41,873 nt of DNA from an uncultured Campylobacter sp. GTDB lineage: Bacteria; Campylobacterota; Campylobacteria; Campylobacterales; Campylobacteraceae. A program made the position numbers and the translations under genes. Under the pieces are notes generated by a model. That model saw nothing but the letters and a program-made list of their open reading frames with translations, was not told where the DNA came from and searched no databases. Of the stretch, positions 25,219 through 34,118 are shown in pieces (within the stretch, counting starts at the first letter, position 1; each line of letters begins with the position of its first letter). The stretch is taken from positions 1-41,873 of the forward strand of contig NZ_CALIAV010000086.1 in NCBI RefSeq assembly GCF_938045625.1. The letters are read 5' to 3'.

Positions 25219-25500
25219 CCGAGACCCGTATCTTGAAAATGTCAAATTTAAATTTGCGACGCTTTGCGTCAGCAAAGCTATGTCGCCACATCTCACGTGC
25301 AGTGGGGTTGGGAGAGGAAGGGGCGACGCTTCGTAAGTAGAACCCCTTCCTCTCCCAAAGAAAAAGAGAAAAGTAGACACAAAAGTGAGCTTTTTGCTCT
25401 GCTAGAGGCTATAAGCGCAATTCAAGCCCCTTCCCTCTTTTGTACAAAAAAATCATAATTTATAACGCCAAATTTAGCATCGTAAAGATACGGGTCTCGG
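25219..25500. mobile_element. 282-bp segment flanked by 16-bp perfect inverted repeats (MITE-like)
   Basis: CCGAGACCCGTATCTT at 25219-25234 is exactly inverted at 25485-25500. No match extends beyond the 16 bp, and I see no target-site duplication. The interior has no transposase, but a strong central hairpin (25308-25358). The layout resembles a miniature inverted-repeat element or the remnant of an insertion. Alternatives are a dispersed Campylobacter repeat or paired regulatory stems. Confidence 0.45.
25308..25358. repeat. 16-bp perfect hairpin inside the inverted-repeat segment
   Basis: TTGGGAGAGGAAGGGG (25308-25323) pairs perfectly with CCCCTTCCTCTCCCAA (25343-25358) around a 19-nt loop. 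The purine/pyrimidine strand bias of the arms is extreme. A partial third copy, CCCCTTCCCTCTTTT, lies near 25428-25442. Confidence 0.75.
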
Positions 25501-25634
25501 CGCGTCAAATTTAATAGCCTATCCAAATTAGATTCTTTCTAAATTTAGCTCACAAATTTACTCAAATTTAAGCCCCTTTAAAGTACCGCCCAAATTCTAA
25601 GCCCGATTTTACGCGTTTTTAAACCTTAAAGTTG

Positions 25635-25640
25635 TATAAT
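25635..25640 (+). promoter_or_regulatory. ilvB promoter -10
   Basis: TATAAT preceded directly by TTG, about 30 bases before the chosen ilvB ATG. The region upstream is T-rich without a -35 match, the usual Campylobacter form. Because this box overlaps the upstream TTG (25632), translation from that TTG is unlikely. Confidence 0.55.
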
Positions 25641-25670
25641 CGGGGTCAAATTTATCAAAAGGCGATACAG

Positions 25671-27371
25671 ATGATAAAAGGCATTTCTGGTTCGCGCATG
25701 GTGATGGAAGCCTTGCGCGAGGAGGGCGTAGACACGGTTTTTGGTTACCCGGGCGGCGCAGCGCTAAACATCTACGACGAGACGTATAAGCAGAGTTATT
25801 TCAAGCACGTTTTGACGCGTCACGAGCAAGCCGCCGTGCACGCAGCAGACGGATACGCGCGCGCTAGCGGCAAGGTCGGAGTGGCGTTTGTAACGAGCGG
25901 CCCCGGCTTTACAAACGCGGTCACCGGCCTAGCCACTGCATACTCCGACAGCATTCCGCTTATATTAATCAGCGGCCAGGTTCCGACCTCGCTTATCGGC
26001 ACGGACGCCTTTCAGGAGATCGACGCCGTAGGCATCTCTCGCCCGTGTGTGAAACACAACTACCTCGTACGCAGTATCGAGGAGCTACCCCGCATCCTAA
26101 AAGAGGCCTTTTATATCGCTCGCTCTGGACGTCCCGGCCCCGTTCACGTCGATATCCCAAAGGATATAACCGCAGCCGTGGGGGATTTTGATTACCCAAC
26201 CGAGATAAAGATGCCGACGTACAAGCCGACCTACAAAGGCAACGCAAAACAGATCAAAAAGGCACTCGAAGTCATCGCCGAGGCCAAACGCCCGCTGCTC
26301 TATCTAGGAGGAGGCGTCGTAGCGGCGAACGCTAGCGATCTCGTGCGTAAATTTAGTGCAAAGACGGGCATCCCAGCAGTCGAAACGCTGATGGGCCTTG
26401 GCGTCCTAGCGCACGAGGATAAAAATCTACTCTCGATGGTCGGCATGCACGGCAGCTACGCGGCAAATATGGCGATGAGCGAGACCGATCTCATCATCGC
26501 GCTTGGCGTGCGATTTGACGACCGCGTGACGGGCAAGCTCAGCGAATTTGCCAAACACGCCAAAATCATCCACGTCGATATCGACCCTAGCTCGATCTCA
26601 AAGATCGTAAACGCGCACTTTCCGATCGTTGGTGATCTAAACTGCGTCCTAGAAGAGATGCTGGAAAAAGTAAGCGTAAACGAGCAAAATTTGACCGCGT
26701 GGCGCGAGATATTGGCTCGCTACGACGCGCTAAATCCGCTGGATTACAAAGACAGCGACGAGATCATAAAACCGCAGTGGGTCGTGCGCGAAACAGCTAA
26801 AATTTTAAAAGAATCAGGCAAAGACGCCGTGATCGCCACCGACGTCGGCCAGCACCAGATGTGGGTCGCGCAGTTTTATCCGTTTGATAGGCCGCGCCAG
26901 CTGATAACTAGCGGAGGCCAGGGGACTATGGGTTACGGCCTACCCGCAGCCGTCGGAGCAAAGATAGCAAAACCCGAAGATATCGTCGTAAATTTCACCG
27001 GCGATGGCTCGATCCTCATGAATATCCAAGAGCTGATGACCGCCACCGAGATCGGCAAACCCGTCATCAACATCATCTTAAATAACAATTTCCTAGGCAT
27101 GGTGCGCCAGTGGCAGACCTTTTTCTACGGCGAGCGCTACTCCTCGACCGACCTTAGCTTGCAGCCTGATTTTGCAAAGATCGCAGAGGGCTTTGGCGGA
27201 ACGGGCTTTGTATGCCGCACAAAGGATGAGTTTCGCTCAGCGCTAAAAGAGGCGATGGCCTGCGGCAAAACGGCGGTGCTAGACGTACGCGTGGACAGAT
27301 TTGAGGACGTACTGCCGATGGTTCCTGCGGGCGCTGCGATATACAATATGATCTTAAAAAGCAAGGAATAA
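25671..27371 (+). CDS. ilvB: Acetolactate synthase catalytic subunit
   Basis: Thiamine-diphosphate enzyme making acetolactate or acetohydroxybutyrate, the first committed step to valine, leucine and isoleucine. 566 residues from the ATG at 25671, which follows AAAGGCG. The longer frame starting 13 codons upstream begins within the promoter. Domain order is standard: the N-terminal PYR domain with FGYPGGAALNIYDE and the catalytic Glu in TRHEQAAVHAADGYAR, a central domain, and the C-terminal PP domain with the TPP/Mg motif GDGSILMNIQEL...NNNFLGMVRQW. Often named ilvI in Campylobacter. ilvH follows after 2 bp. Confidence 0.95.
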   Translation: MIKGISGSRMVMEALREEGVDTVFGYPGGAALNIYDETYKQSYFKHVLTRHEQAAVHAADGYARASGKVGVAFVTSGPGFTNAVTGLATAYSDSIPLILISGQVPTSLIGTDAFQEIDAVGISRPCVKHNYLVRSIEELPRILKEAFYIARSGRPGPVHVDIPKDITAAVGDFDYPTEIKMPTYKPTYKGNAKQIKKALEVIAEAKRPLLYLGGGVVAANASDLVRKFSAKTGIPAVETLMGLGVLAHEDKNLLSMVGMHGSYAANMAMSETDLIIALGVRFDDRVTGKLSEFAKHAKIIHVDIDPSSISKIVNAHFPIVGDLNCVLEEMLEKVSVNEQNLTAWREILARYDALNPLDYKDSDEIIKPQWVVRETAKILKESGKDAVIATDVGQHQMWVAQFYPFDRPRQLITSGGQGTMGYGLPAAVGAKIAKPEDIVVNFTGDGSILMNIQELMTATEIGKPVINIILNNNFLGMVRQWQTFFYGERYSSTDLSLQPDFAKIAEGFGGTGFVCRTKDEFRSALKEAMACGKTAVLDVRVDRFEDVLPMVPAGAAIYNMILKSKE

Positions 27372-27373
27372 AA

Positions 27374-27841
27374 ATGAGCATAAGAAGAGTGATTTCAGTC
27401 ATCGTGCTAAACGAGCACGGCGTTTTATCGCGCATTTCCGGGCTTTTTGCGGGGCGCGGATACAACATCGACACGCTCACGGTCGCACCGATCCCAGGCA
27501 CCGAGCTTTCTCGTATCAGCATCGTCACTAGCGGCGACGAGCGCGTACTTGAGCAGATCGTAAAGCAGCTGCACAAGCTAATACCGACCTACAAAGTCAT
27601 CGAAAGCGGCGAATTCGTCGAAAAAGAGATGGCGCTCGTTAAAATCCCGCTAAGCGAAAATTTCGGCGGACTAGACGCGATACTAAAGGCATACAACGGC
27701 ATCGTAGCCAACACCAACGAAAACTACATCGTCGTCATGGTCAGCGACGACGCGAGCAGGATAGAAAATTTCCTCAAAGCTATCAAAAAATTTAACCCGA
27801 CAGACGTCGTGCGCGGCGGCTCGGTACTAATGGATCTATGA
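27374..27841 (+). CDS. ilvH: Acetolactate synthase regulatory subunit
   Basis: 155-residue small subunit that activates the large subunit and confers valine feedback inhibition. The N-terminal ACT domain reads ISVIVLNEHGVLSRISGLFAGRGYNIDTLTVAP, the classic effector-binding segment, followed by the C-terminal ALS_ss domain. Translation begins 2 bp after ilvB, with AAGGA in the ilvB end. Its stop overlaps the first codon of lpxD (ATGATG), placing a lipid A gene in the same transcript. Confidence 0.96.
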   Translation: MSIRRVISVIVLNEHGVLSRISGLFAGRGYNIDTLTVAPIPGTELSRISIVTSGDERVLEQIVKQLHKLIPTYKVIESGEFVEKEMALVKIPLSENFGGLDAILKAYNGIVANTNENYIVVMVSDDASRIENFLKAIKKFNPTDVVRGGSVLMDL

Positions 27842-28797
27842 TGAAACTAAGCGAAATTTATAAAATTTTAGGACTGGAATTTAGCGGCGAGGAGCTAGAG
27901 ATCACGGCTCTAAATTCGCTCTCAAACGCTGGGGCTAGCGAGCTTGGCTACTGCGACAGCGAAAAAAACGCTAAATTTATTGAAGGCTCAAAGGCGGGCG
28001 CGATTTTAGTCGCGTCAAATTTAAAAGAGCTCGTCGGCGCGCAAAGCAGGGCAATAGTGGTAGAAAACCCGCACCTTGCCTTTGCTATTTTGAGCGAATA
28101 TTTTGCCAGAGAGCTTTTAGCGTCCCAGCCACAGCCGGCGCAAATTTCGCCAAGCGCAAAGATAATGCCAAACGTTTATGTGGGCTCTGGCGCAGTTATC
28201 GGCGATAACACGCTCGTGATGGCTGGCGCCTACGTCGGCGACAACGTAAAAATCGGCGCAAACTGCGTCATCCACCCAAACGTCGTCATCTATAACGACA
28301 CGGTTATCGGCAACGACTGCCGCATCAACGCAAACGCCGTCATCGGCAGCGACGGCTTTGGCTACGCGCACACGAAAACGGGCGAACACGTGAAAATTTA
28401 CCACAACGGCAACGTCGTTTTAGAGGACTTCGTTGAGATCGGTGCATGCACGACGATAGATCGCGGCGTGTTTGAAAGCACGGTCGTAAAAGCATACGCC
28501 AAGATCGATAACCTCGTGCAAATCGGCCACAACTGCGAGATAGGCTACGGCTCGATACTAGTCTCGCAGGTGGGGCTAGCGGGCTCAACCAAACTAGGAC
28601 GTAACGTCGTGATGGGCGGACAAAGCGGCTCGGCGGGGCATTTAAAAGTCGGCGATTTTGCCCAGATAGCAGCGCGCGGCGGCGTGTCAAAAGATATCGC
28701 CGGCGGCAAAAAATACGCGGGCGCATATCCGATAATGGAGCTAGCCGATTTTTTCAAACTGCAAGCTAAGATCGCTAGGTTTTTTAAAAAGAACTAA
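27838..28797 (+). CDS. lpxD: LpxD, UDP-3-O-acylglucosamine N-acyltransferase
   Basis: Third step of lipid A synthesis: N-acylates UDP-3-O-acylglucosamine from acyl-ACP. 319 residues. A small N-terminal uridine-binding domain (to about residue 95) precedes a left-handed beta-helix of hexapeptide repeats (VYVGSGAVIGDNTLV and on). The family segment GSDGFGYAH and the catalytic-His segment VQIGHNCEIGYGS are visible. Two ATGs in tandem (27838, 27841) are possible starts. It is translationally coupled to ilvH. Confidence 0.95.
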   Translation: MMKLSEIYKILGLEFSGEELEITALNSLSNAGASELGYCDSEKNAKFIEGSKAGAILVASNLKELVGAQSRAIVVENPHLAFAILSEYFARELLASQPQPAQISPSAKIMPNVYVGSGAVIGDNTLVMAGAYVGDNVKIGANCVIHPNVVIYNDTVIGNDCRINANAVIGSDGFGYAHTKTGEHVKIYHNGNVVLEDFVEIGACTTIDRGVFESTVVKAYAKIDNLVQIGHNCEIGYGSILVSQVGLAGSTKLGRNVVMGGQSGSAGHLKVGDFAQIAARGGVSKDIAGGKKYAGAYPIMELADFFKLQAKIARFFKKN

Positions 28798-28851
28798 AAA
28801 TTTGACAGCTTTGCATAATCGCCGTCAAATTTGACTATCAAAGGCGTAAAT

Positions 28852-29160
28852 TTGAACGCAAAATCCACAGAAAAAAGCAAAAGAAAAGAAATTTTAAAAG
28901 CTATAAAAGAAAAAGAACTAGCCGAATTTAGGCAAAATTTGCCTATGTCAGAGGATAAATTTATACAGCTTTTTGAGCTTTTGGATACCCAGCTTCACGC
29001 GCGCGGCTGCGATCACGACCTAAAACTCACCGAGCAAATTCTCTCAAATTTAGGCGTAAAAGACGTTTTGAGCGTGCTTGCGTGGCTCAAAGAGCAGGGC
29101 GGATACTGCGACTGCGAAGTGATGGTGAACGTTGAGCAGAAATTTGAGTATTTGGATTAA
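28852..29160 (+). CDS. DUF2695-family small protein
   Basis: About 102 residues. A charged, helical N terminus (KSKRKEILKAIKEKELAEF) leads to the conserved DUF2695 segment RGCDHDLKLTEQIL...VLAWLKEQGGYCDCEVMVNV. The three cysteines and the histidine there could bind metal, but that is inference. I chose TTG at 28852 because AAAGG lies 7 bases upstream. TTG at 28831 would add seven residues but has no ribosome site. The chosen TTG lies inside an AAATTTGA word. The function is unknown. It is convergent with aspB. Confidence 0.75.
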   Translation: MNAKSTEKSKRKEILKAIKEKELAEFRQNLPMSEDKFIQLFELLDTQLHARGCDHDLKLTEQILSNLGVKDVLSVLAWLKEQGGYCDCEVMVNVEQKFEYLD

Positions 29161-29227
29161 AGCTGCGATTTAAATTTGACGCTTGAGTTATCAAAAAAGA
29201 CTAAAGAAGTTAAATTTACAAAAACCG

Positions 29228-29265
29228 AAATTTGACGCTGCAAATTTACTCGCCGCGTCAAATTT
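29228..29265. terminator. Inverted AAATTTGACGC pair between convergent genes
   Basis: AAATTTGACGC (29228-29238) and GCGTCAAATTT (29255-29265) are perfect 11-bp arms with a 16-nt loop, between the DUF2695 gene and aspB, which converge. A bidirectional terminator is likely. The left side lacks a long T run. Confidence 0.55.
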
Positions 29266-29279
29266 GAGTCAAATTTTAA

Positions 29280-30449
29280 TTATCTTTTATAGCCTTTTAC
29301 GAATTCGCCGATCCTTGCGATACCTTTTCTGATACTCTCTAAATCGGTCGCAAAAGACAGCCTAAAGTATCCGTCCATACCAAATCCCACGCCAGGCACC
29401 ACGGCAACTTTCGCCTTTTCTAGCAGCTCTTTGCAAAACTTCATGCTATCAGGCTCAACCTCGGAGCAGTTTATGAAAAGATAAAACGCACCGTCAGGCT
29501 TAAGCACGCTAAGTCCAGGTATAGCGTTTATCATCTCTACGCCTAGGTCGCGGCGCTTTTTAAACTCGCCCTTCATATACGCGATGTCCTCGTCGGCCTT
29601 GCCGAGCAACGCAGGGATGGCGCCCGCTTGCGTTAGGGAGTTTATGTTGCTCGTGCTTTGGCTTTGTAGCTTGTTTACCGCGGCGTTTAGCTCTTTAAAC
29701 GGGCTAGCCATGTAGCCAAATCTCCAACCCGGCATCGCGCCGCATTTGCTTAGGCCGTTTATCGTGATCGTGCGGTTAAACATATCCTCGCTCACCGCCG
29801 CGGTCGCGACGAATTCGCCCTCATAGTTTAGCTTTTCGTACATTTCGTCGCTAGCTACGATGATTTTCGTATCTTTTAGCACTTCGCCCAGCGCCTCCAG
29901 CTCTTTGCGGCTATATATCGCGCCCGTCGGGTTGCAAGGGCTGTTTAACACTAAAATTTTAGTTCTAGGAGTGATCGCCGCCTTTAGCTGATCGGGAGTG
30001 ATTTTAAAGCCGGTCTTTTCGCTAGTTTCGATAAAAATGGGCTTACCGCCGCTAAATTTGACCATCTCCGGATAGCTCACCCAGTACGGACTCGGCACGA
30101 TGACCTCGTCGCCCTCGTCGATTAGCGCCTGAAATACGTTAAAAAGCGAGTGCTTGGCGCCGACGTTGGTTATTATTTGATTTGGCGCGTAGTTTAGGCC
30201 GTTGTCGCGCTTTAGCTTTGCGGCGACTGCCTCTCTAACCTCGGGCGTACCCGCTACGGCGGTGTATTTGCCACAACCTTTATCTAGGGCAGCTTTTACT
30301 TCGTTTTTGATGATCTCGGGCGTGTCAAAGTCCGGTTCGCCCGCGCCAAAACTAATTACGTCCTCGCCGCGGGCTTTCATCTCTTTTGCCTTGGTGCTGA
30401 TTTCGATGGTTAGGCTCTCGCCTAGCACCTGAACTCTTTTTGATAGCAT
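29280..30449 (-). CDS. aspB: Class I aspartate/aromatic aminotransferase
   Basis: PLP-dependent transaminase, probably aspartate aminotransferase (oxaloacetate/aspartate). 389 residues. Fold-type I motifs: SFGAGEPDFDTPE near the N terminus, NSPCNPTGAIYS, and the PLP lysine in NGLSKCGAMPGWRFGY (about residue 238), plus a C-terminal RLSFATDLE with the substrate carboxylate-binding arginine. AAGGAG precedes the ATG. It follows speA by 20 bp on the same strand. From memory, C. jejuni has cysE between these two genes, and it is absent here. Substrate specificity cannot be fixed from sequence alone. Confidence 0.9.
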   Translation of the reverse strand: MLSKRVQVLGESLTIEISTKAKEMKARGEDVISFGAGEPDFDTPEIIKNEVKAALDKGCGKYTAVAGTPEVREAVAAKLKRDNGLNYAPNQIITNVGAKHSLFNVFQALIDEGDEVIVPSPYWVSYPEMVKFSGGKPIFIETSEKTGFKITPDQLKAAITPRTKILVLNSPCNPTGAIYSRKELEALGEVLKDTKIIVASDEMYEKLNYEGEFVATAAVSEDMFNRTITINGLSKCGAMPGWRFGYMASPFKELNAAVNKLQSQSTSNINSLTQAGAIPALLGKADEDIAYMKGEFKKRRDLGVEMINAIPGLSVLKPDGAFYLFINCSEVEPDSMKFCKELLEKAKVAVVPGVGFGMDGYFRLSFATDLESIRKGIARIGEFVKGYKR

Positions 30450-30469
30450 TTTTACTCCTTTTTGTAAAT

Positions 30470-32305
30470 TTAAGATATAGTTTTTAGATAGCCATTATCG
30501 TTTAAAAACAGATACATTTCGCCTAAAATTTGCTTGCGCTGCGAGTCGGTTACGAGTTTTGACTTTTCGATGCGCTCGTTTAGGATGTCCTGGATCTCGT
30601 AGATGTCATAGTCCAGATCCTCCATGATATCAAGGATAGACTGGCTTTCTAGTAGGTGCGAAACCTTAAATCCCTCGGCGTCTATCTCGATAGTAGCTTC
30701 GGTAGGGTGAGTAAAGAGATTGTGTTTCATGCCCAGCACCTCCTGATACGCTCCGACTAGGAAAAATCCTAAAAAGTACTCCTCTTGCTCCACATCTACG
30801 TCGTGTAAAAACAGAGGATTTTCCTCGTCATCAAAGCCTATTTCGCCGTCACTATCGCACGTGATATCCCACAGCGACGCCGAGCGGGTAGGGCGCACGT
30901 CTAGGCGGTCAAGCGGCATGATAGGGAAATTTTGCTTTAAGCCCCAAAAATCAGGCAACGACTGAAAGAGCGAGAAGTTTACGAGATAGCGTTCCTGCGC
31001 TTCTTCTTGCAGCTTTAAAAGCTCGGCGTTGTGCTGCTTGGTGCCGAGGATTTTAGCCGCTTTTTTTATGATTAGGTGGGTTAAAATTTCAGCATTCGAG
31101 CGATCCTGCAAATCGACGTAGCCCAGATCAAACAGCGTGAGTATACTCTCCATATGATCGATGCTATCGTGCAGATACTCTATCGCGTTTGACGGTTTTA
31201 TCGTGCTTAGCAGGTCGTTTAGCTCGGTGATTAGCTGAGGATTTTTCTTTTTTAACACAAGCTTTTCCTCGGTGTAGTCCTGGCTAAAGAGCTCCAAAAC
31301 GGGCGCGACCAGCACGGCATGCGAAGCCGAGACGAAGCGGCCGCTCTCGATAAAGATATCGGGCTCCACCTCGTTTCGCTGCGTCGCCATCGTTTTTAGC
31401 AGATAGACCACATCGTTGGCATATTCGCTAAGCGTATAGTTTCGGCTCGAGTTTTCTTTAAACTGCGAGTACTCTATGGCTAGGCCGCCGCCTAAATTTA
31501 TGGCTTTTAGGTTTTTCGCGCCCATTTTTCGCAGCTCGGCGTAGATGTTTCCTGCTTCGATTAGCGCCTTTTTTAGCGGGTGGATTTCGGTGATTTGCGA
31601 ACCGATATGAAAGTGGATCATATTAAATCGATCGAGCAAATTTGCCTCTTTTAGTAAATTTACCGCTTCGATTAGCTCGGTTGCCGTTAGGCCAAATTTG
31701 GAGTTTATACCGCCGCTTTTAGCCCAGATACCAGATCCGCTGCTATGTAGCCTGATGCGCAGACCGATGTTTGGCTTTGGCGCGAAACGCTCTTTTGCGA
31801 TGGCGATGATAGCCTCAAGCTCGTTTAGCCCCTCGATCGTTAGCGTGATGTTGTGCCCCATTTCGGCCGCGATAAAACCGATATTTATCATCTCTTTATC
31901 TTTAAAGCCGTTTACGGTGATCGGCGCGCCTTCGTTATTATACGCCATCACCAGCAGTAGCTCCGCCTTTGAGCCCGCCTCCAGCCCGTAGCCGTACTTT
32001 TGGCCGTGACGGACTAGGTTTTTTACAAAGCCCGGATATTGGTTTACTTTTAGCGGATAGACGGCGTTAAAACTACCTTTGTAGCCAAATTCGTTTTTCG
32101 CGCTCTCGAAGCTTTTGTAAATTTGCGAAATTTGCTTGTGTATGAGGTGAGGGAAGCGCAGCAATAGCGGGCCTCGGTAGCCTTCGCTCCTGATGCTTTT
32201 TACGATGTCGATGATGGCGGGTTTTGAGCCGGTATTGACGCAAATTTTACCGTTTTCGACGATGAAGTTATTATTTCCCCACAAATTTAAACCGTAATCA
32301 TACAT
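30470..32305 (-). CDS. speA: SpeA, biosynthetic arginine decarboxylase
   Basis: Converts arginine to agmatine for polyamine synthesis, using PLP. 611 residues, normal for the alanine-racemase-fold enzyme. The PLP lysine is in FNAVYPLKVNQ (about residue 87), and GLEAGSKAEL, FHIGSQITEI and the phosphate-binding INLGGGLAIEY are all present. The C-terminal half has CDSDGEIGFD and GAYQEVLGMKHNLFTHP. Its start overlaps the hisS stop by 8 bp. Confidence 0.95.
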   Translation of the reverse strand: MYDYGLNLWGNNNFIVENGKICVNTGSKPAIIDIVKSIRSEGYRGPLLLRFPHLIHKQISQIYKSFESAKNEFGYKGSFNAVYPLKVNQYPGFVKNLVRHGQKYGYGLEAGSKAELLLVMAYNNEGAPITVNGFKDKEMINIGFIAAEMGHNITLTIEGLNELEAIIAIAKERFAPKPNIGLRIRLHSSGSGIWAKSGGINSKFGLTATELIEAVNLLKEANLLDRFNMIHFHIGSQITEIHPLKKALIEAGNIYAELRKMGAKNLKAINLGGGLAIEYSQFKENSSRNYTLSEYANDVVYLLKTMATQRNEVEPDIFIESGRFVSASHAVLVAPVLELFSQDYTEEKLVLKKKNPQLITELNDLLSTIKPSNAIEYLHDSIDHMESILTLFDLGYVDLQDRSNAEILTHLIIKKAAKILGTKQHNAELLKLQEEAQERYLVNFSLFQSLPDFWGLKQNFPIMPLDRLDVRPTRSASLWDITCDSDGEIGFDDEENPLFLHDVDVEQEEYFLGFFLVGAYQEVLGMKHNLFTHPTEATIEIDAEGFKVSHLLESQSILDIMEDLDYDIYEIQDILNERIEKSKLVTDSQRKQILGEMYLFLNDNGYLKTIS

Positions 32306-33545
32306 TTAAAATCCTTTTAAGTTCCGTCTCCAAATCAACCAAATCAAGCGTTTTTTCAGCCTTCTCGCTTAGATCTTTTAGCCAAATTTTGCCAGATTTT
32401 AGCTCGTCCTCGCCGACGCAAAGGCAAATCCTAGCATTAGCGTTATCTGCGGCGTTTAGGTGTTTTTGTAGTTTTTTTGGCTCGTAGCTCACGATGACTG
32501 GGAGGTTTTTTCTTAAATTTATCGCTACTTTATAGACCGCATCCACGCCATCGGCATCCATCGCGCCGATATATACGCCGCTTCTTTTACTCTCGCTCTC
32601 GCGGCCGCCTAGGATTTCCATTATGCGCTCGATACCCATCGCAAAGCCCACGCCGTAGCTAGCCTTGCCGCCTAGGTACTCGACTAGTCTGTCGTAGCGT
32701 CCGCCGCCCGCGACCGCGCTTTGCGCGCCGATCTCGTTTGAAACGAACTCAAACGCCGTTTTGCAGTAGTAATCAAGCCCGCGCACGAGTTTTGGATCTA
32801 TCTCAAACTCCACGCCGTTGCCGCTTAAAATTTCTTGTAACTTTTTAAACTCGGCTGCACATTCGTCGTTTAGGCTACCGATTATCAGCGGCGCGTTTTC
32901 GTAGATTTTTTGGCAGCTTTCTACCTTGCAATCTAGCACGCGGATAGGGTTTGTGAGCTTTCTGCGCTTGCAGTCCTCGCAAATTTGCCCTTCGTGCGAG
33001 TCCAAAAATTTAACCAACTTTTCGCGGTAGGCGCCCATGCTAGCGGCGTCTCCGAGCGAATTTATAAGTAGCTTGGTTTTGATGCCAAGGCGAGAGAAAA
33101 TCTCATTTATCATCAAAATAACGCTCGCATCCTCATAAACGCTAGGTTCATTGAAGCACTCGCAGCCAAACTGATGAAACTCGCGCAAGCGTCCTTTTTG
33201 CGGGCGTTCATAGCGAAACATCGAACCGTGGTAAAAGTACCGTCTCACGCCGCCCGCGCGGTCAAATTTAGCCTCGATAAAGGCGCGCACGACGCCGGCC
33301 GTACCCTCCGGACGCAGACAAACGTCGTTGCCGCCCTTGTCCTCAAACTGATACATCTCCTTGCCCACGATGTCGCTGCTCTCTCCGACGCTGCGGCGAA
33401 AAAGCGCCGTCTGCTCCAAGTGCGGAGCTAATACGAACTCGTATCCGTAGTTTTTCGCGACCTCTTCGCAGATTTTGATTATCCTCTCGTAAAGTCCCGA
33501 CTGGGGCGGCAAAACGTCCTTCATCCCCCTTAATGCGCTAATCAT
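32298..33545 (-). CDS. hisS: HisS, histidyl-tRNA synthetase
   Basis: Charges tRNA-His. 415 residues. Class II motifs: motif 2 FRYERPQKGRLREFHQFGCE, the histidine-binding LVRGLDYYCKTAFEF and motif 3 GVGFAMGIERIMEIL. The C-terminal anticodon-binding domain starts near residue 325. A CxxC-rich segment, CEDCKRR...CKVESC, occurs in the insertion region, as in several bacterial HisRS. It overlaps tmk by 8 bp at its start and speA by 8 bp at its end. Confidence 0.96.
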   Translation of the reverse strand: MISALRGMKDVLPPQSGLYERIIKICEEVAKNYGYEFVLAPHLEQTALFRRSVGESSDIVGKEMYQFEDKGGNDVCLRPEGTAGVVRAFIEAKFDRAGGVRRYFYHGSMFRYERPQKGRLREFHQFGCECFNEPSVYEDASVILMINEIFSRLGIKTKLLINSLGDAASMGAYREKLVKFLDSHEGQICEDCKRRKLTNPIRVLDCKVESCQKIYENAPLIIGSLNDECAAEFKKLQEILSGNGVEFEIDPKLVRGLDYYCKTAFEFVSNEIGAQSAVAGGGRYDRLVEYLGGKASYGVGFAMGIERIMEILGGRESESKRSGVYIGAMDADGVDAVYKVAINLRKNLPVIVSYEPKKLQKHLNAADNANARICLCVGEDELKSGKIWLKDLSEKAEKTLDLVDLETELKRILNV

Positions 33546-34116
33546 TTATAAACTCCTTTATCAAATTCGTTATTTTTTCTTCGTCCCAGGCGGCGTCGAT
33601 CGTGACGTAACGGGCGTCTAGTTTTTGTAAAATTTCCTCCATCGCGTCCTGAACTTTTAGCAAATAACCAAAGCCGCGAGCCTCTATGCCGTCCATCTGC
33701 GCGCGAGAGTTTAGGCGCGATCTTAGCGTGCTTTCGTCTGCTTTAAAAAATACTATTTTTTGCGGGAAATTTCCTTGCAAGGCGAATTTATTTAAGCTTA
33801 AAAGCTCTTCAAAGCTAAAATTTCCACCCGCCAGCGCGTAGGCCATGCCGGAAACAAAGCCCCTGTCGCTTAAAATCATTTTATCTAAATTTGGCTTTAT
33901 TATTTTGCCGAAGTGCTCGGCTCTGTCGGCCAAAAATAGCAAAATTTCGGCCCTTTTATCCAGATAGTTTTCTTTTAGTAAAATCTCGCGTAAATTTTCG
34001 CCAAGCTTCGTGCCACCCGGTTCTTTGGTTACGATCGCTTGCGGGTAAGCCGCCGCCAGCCGCGCTATCTGCGTGCTTTTGCCCGCGCCGTCGATACCTT
34101 CAAATAAAATATACAA
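33538..34116 (-). CDS. tmk: Tmk, thymidylate kinase
   Basis: Phosphorylates dTMP to dTDP with ATP. 192 residues. P-loop FEGIDGAGKSTQ at residues 4-15, the DR(Y/F)-type segment LSDRGFVSGMAYA, and a short LID region near RAQMDGIEARG. It sits between coaD (2-bp gap) and hisS (8-bp overlap), part of a compact minus-strand operon. Confidence 0.96.
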   Translation of the reverse strand: MYILFEGIDGAGKSTQIARLAAAYPQAIVTKEPGGTKLGENLREILLKENYLDKRAEILLFLADRAEHFGKIIKPNLDKMILSDRGFVSGMAYALAGGNFSFEELLSLNKFALQGNFPQKIVFFKADESTLRSRLNSRAQMDGIEARGFGYLLKVQDAMEEILQKLDARYVTIDAAWDEEKITNLIKEFIND

Positions 34117-34118
34117 AT

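Larger units (their letters stand above)
25017..25670. other. 650-bp non-coding region between flgH and ilvB
   Basis: No convincing gene. The stretch holds, in order: a 52-nt hairpin (25071-25122), a 282-bp segment bounded by 16-bp inverted repeats (25219-25500) with a large internal hairpin, a smaller stem GCTTTGC-GTCA-GCAAAGC (25261-25278), several AAATTTG words, and the ilvB promoter. The longest open frame (about 25264-25458, TTG start) runs straight through the hairpins and lacks a ribosome site. Confidence 0.7.

Noticed and set aside
25264..25458. 64-residue open frame in the flgH-ilvB spacer
   Set aside because: TTG start without ribosome site, reads straight through perfect hairpin arms, and has no protein-like features.
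25632..25670. Extended ilvB start at TTG 25632
   Set aside because: The TTG overlaps the TATAAT promoter box, and the ATG at 25671 has a ribosome site and the family N terminus.
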